Source of the DNA: Chloroflexota bacterium
GTDB taxonomy: Bacteria; Chloroflexota; Dehalococcoidia; Lucifugimonadales; Lucifugimonadaceae
Direction: 5' to 3'
Length of the DNA stretch: 5,991 nucleotides
Assembly: GCA_016210435.1 (NCBI GenBank)
Contig: JACQUF010000215.1
Span: 1 to 5,991, forward strand
The notes under the pieces are model-generated. The model was not told the DNA's origin. It saw nothing but the letters and a program-made list of their open reading frames with translations, and made no database searches. Every line of letters starts with the position of its first letter. Within the stretch, counting starts at the first letter, position 1. The position numbers were made by a program, and so were the translations under genes. This document shows positions 5,157-5,991 of the stretch, in pieces.

Positions 5157-5991
5157 ATGAAGCTCCTCCTCGACACCGATATCGGCTCCGATATTGATGA
5201 CGCCGTGTGCCTGGCTTACCTCCTCGTTAACCCAGAATGCGAATTGCTCGGCGTCACGACGGTTTCCGGCCAACCTGTAGAGCGCGCAATGCTGGCCAGC
5301 GCGCTGTGTAATGCGGCAGGGAAGCCCCGCATACCGATCTATCCCGGCGCAGAGGCGCCGCTTTCCGGCCATCAACGACAGCCCGCGGCAAAGCAGGCCT
5401 CAGTGCTCGCGCGGTGGGCCCACGAGCGACGCTACGCGGACGGGCGCGCGGTTCAGTTCATGGCAGAGACCGTGCGTTCGAACCCGGACGAGGTCACTCT
5501 GCTGGCCATAGGCCCGATGACCAATGTCGCGACGCTATTCAGGCAGCACCCCGACGTCCCGTCCAAACTCAAGGGGTTGATGCTCATGTCCGGGCGCTTC
5601 GGTTCGAAGCCACCAAACGCCCGCGCCGACCATGAGTGGAACGTCTACTGCGATCCTGTCGCGGCGGATATGGTTTATCGGACCGTCGTGTCGTCCCATA
5701 AATCCGTCGGCCTCGACGTCACGATGCAGGTGCAGATGTCGGAACAGGAGGTGCGACGAAGGTTCTCGGCGCACCCATTACTGCTGCCGGTGCTGGACAT
5801 GGCCGAGGAGTGGTGGAAAGACGAACGGGCATTGACGTTCCACGACCCTCTGGCAGCAGCCTGCCTTTTCAATGCGGATCTCTGCGGGTTTCAGCGAGGG
5901 CAGGTCACCGTCGAGACTGAACGCGGCACGACATGCTGGTCGCCGGACACTGCCGGCCCGCATGAGGCAGCCTTCACGGTCGACCCTCAAC
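5157..5991 (+). CDS. Nucleoside hydrolase (inosine-uridine-preferring type), cut by right edge
   Basis: The frame is open for 278 codons to the window end. It opens with KLLLDTDIGSDIDDAVCLAY, the calcium-binding N-terminal motif of nucleoside hydrolases (Asp6, Asp8, Asp14, Asp15 region). It continues with LLAIGPMTNVA (around 115-125; family GPLTN), HEWNVYCDPVAA (159-170; family EfNiycDPeAa) and FHDPLAAA (228-235), whose His229-Asp230 matches the catalytic histidine and calcium-ligand aspartate. Such enzymes cleave ribonucleosides to base and ribose for salvage in the cytosol; base preference cannot be told from sequence. ATG 5157 is chosen because the conserved motif begins right after it; the in-frame ATG at 5088 would add an unrelated extension. 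Most of a typical 300-350-aa protein is present, and only the C-terminus is missing. Confidence 0.93.
   Translation, partial: MKLLLDTDIGSDIDDAVCLAYLLVNPECELLGVTTVSGQPVERAMLASALCNAAGKPRIPIYPGAEAPLSGHQRQPAAKQASVLARWAHERRYADGRAVQFMAETVRSNPDEVTLLAIGPMTNVATLFRQHPDVPSKLKGLMLMSGRFGSKPPNARADHEWNVYCDPVAADMVYRTVVSSHKSVGLDVTMQVQMSEQEVRRRFSAHPLLLPVLDMAEEWWKDERALTFHDPLAAACLFNADLCGFQRGQVTVETERGTTCWSPDTAGPHEAAFTVDPQ

Noticed and set aside
1..5991. CRISPR arrays, tRNA or rRNA genes, transposases or integrases
   Set aside because: No regularly spaced repeats, cloverleaf or ribosomal RNA sequence, or recombinase motifs were seen on either strand.

Overview
This is a high-GC bacterial window. The HD/LuxR-type regulator fragment, the ECF sigma factor fused to a bifunctional-nuclease (BFN, DUF151) domain, and two start codons that sit almost on top of -10-like boxes all fit a soil or sediment Actinomycetota- or Chloroflexota-like organism. 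No taxonomic marker gene is present, so the assignment is an inference.

Layout. Positions 1-203 (minus) hold the N-terminus of an HD-domain regulator that runs off the left edge. Positions 204-516 are a divergent intergenic region with an imperfect inverted repeat just upstream of the next gene. Positions 517-2250 (plus) encode a complete gamma-glutamyltranspeptidase-superfamily Ntn-hydrolase of 577 aa without a signal peptide. After an 82-nt gap, positions 2333-3541 (plus) encode a 402-aa protein that joins an ECF-type sigma factor to a C-terminal BFN domain. The BFN part has its own plausible internal ribosome-binding site and start.

Positions 3601-5073 look like a decayed accessory patch. 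It contains a nucleotidyltransferase C-terminal remnant (minus), a possible short acetyltransferase-like 5' scrap overlapping it in another frame, and an AadA-like adenylyltransferase C-terminal remnant (plus). Both transferase remnants lack the catalytic N-terminal nucleotidyltransferase domain. Between them is an intact-looking 77-aa orphan small protein (4301-4534, minus) with a very strong Shine-Dalgarno and a textbook intrinsic terminator.

Positions 5157-5991 (plus) begin a nucleoside hydrolase that runs off the right edge.

The intact enzymes (GGT-like amidohydrolase, nucleoside hydrolase) would be cytosolic salvage or scavenging hydrolases. The sigma-BFN fusion is the most unusual intact protein. 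No single operon links all of these genes. The most promising leads are the sigma-BFN fusion with its possible second, BFN-only product, and the orphan small protein in its own transcription unit. No CRISPR array, tRNA, rRNA, transposase or integrase was seen.
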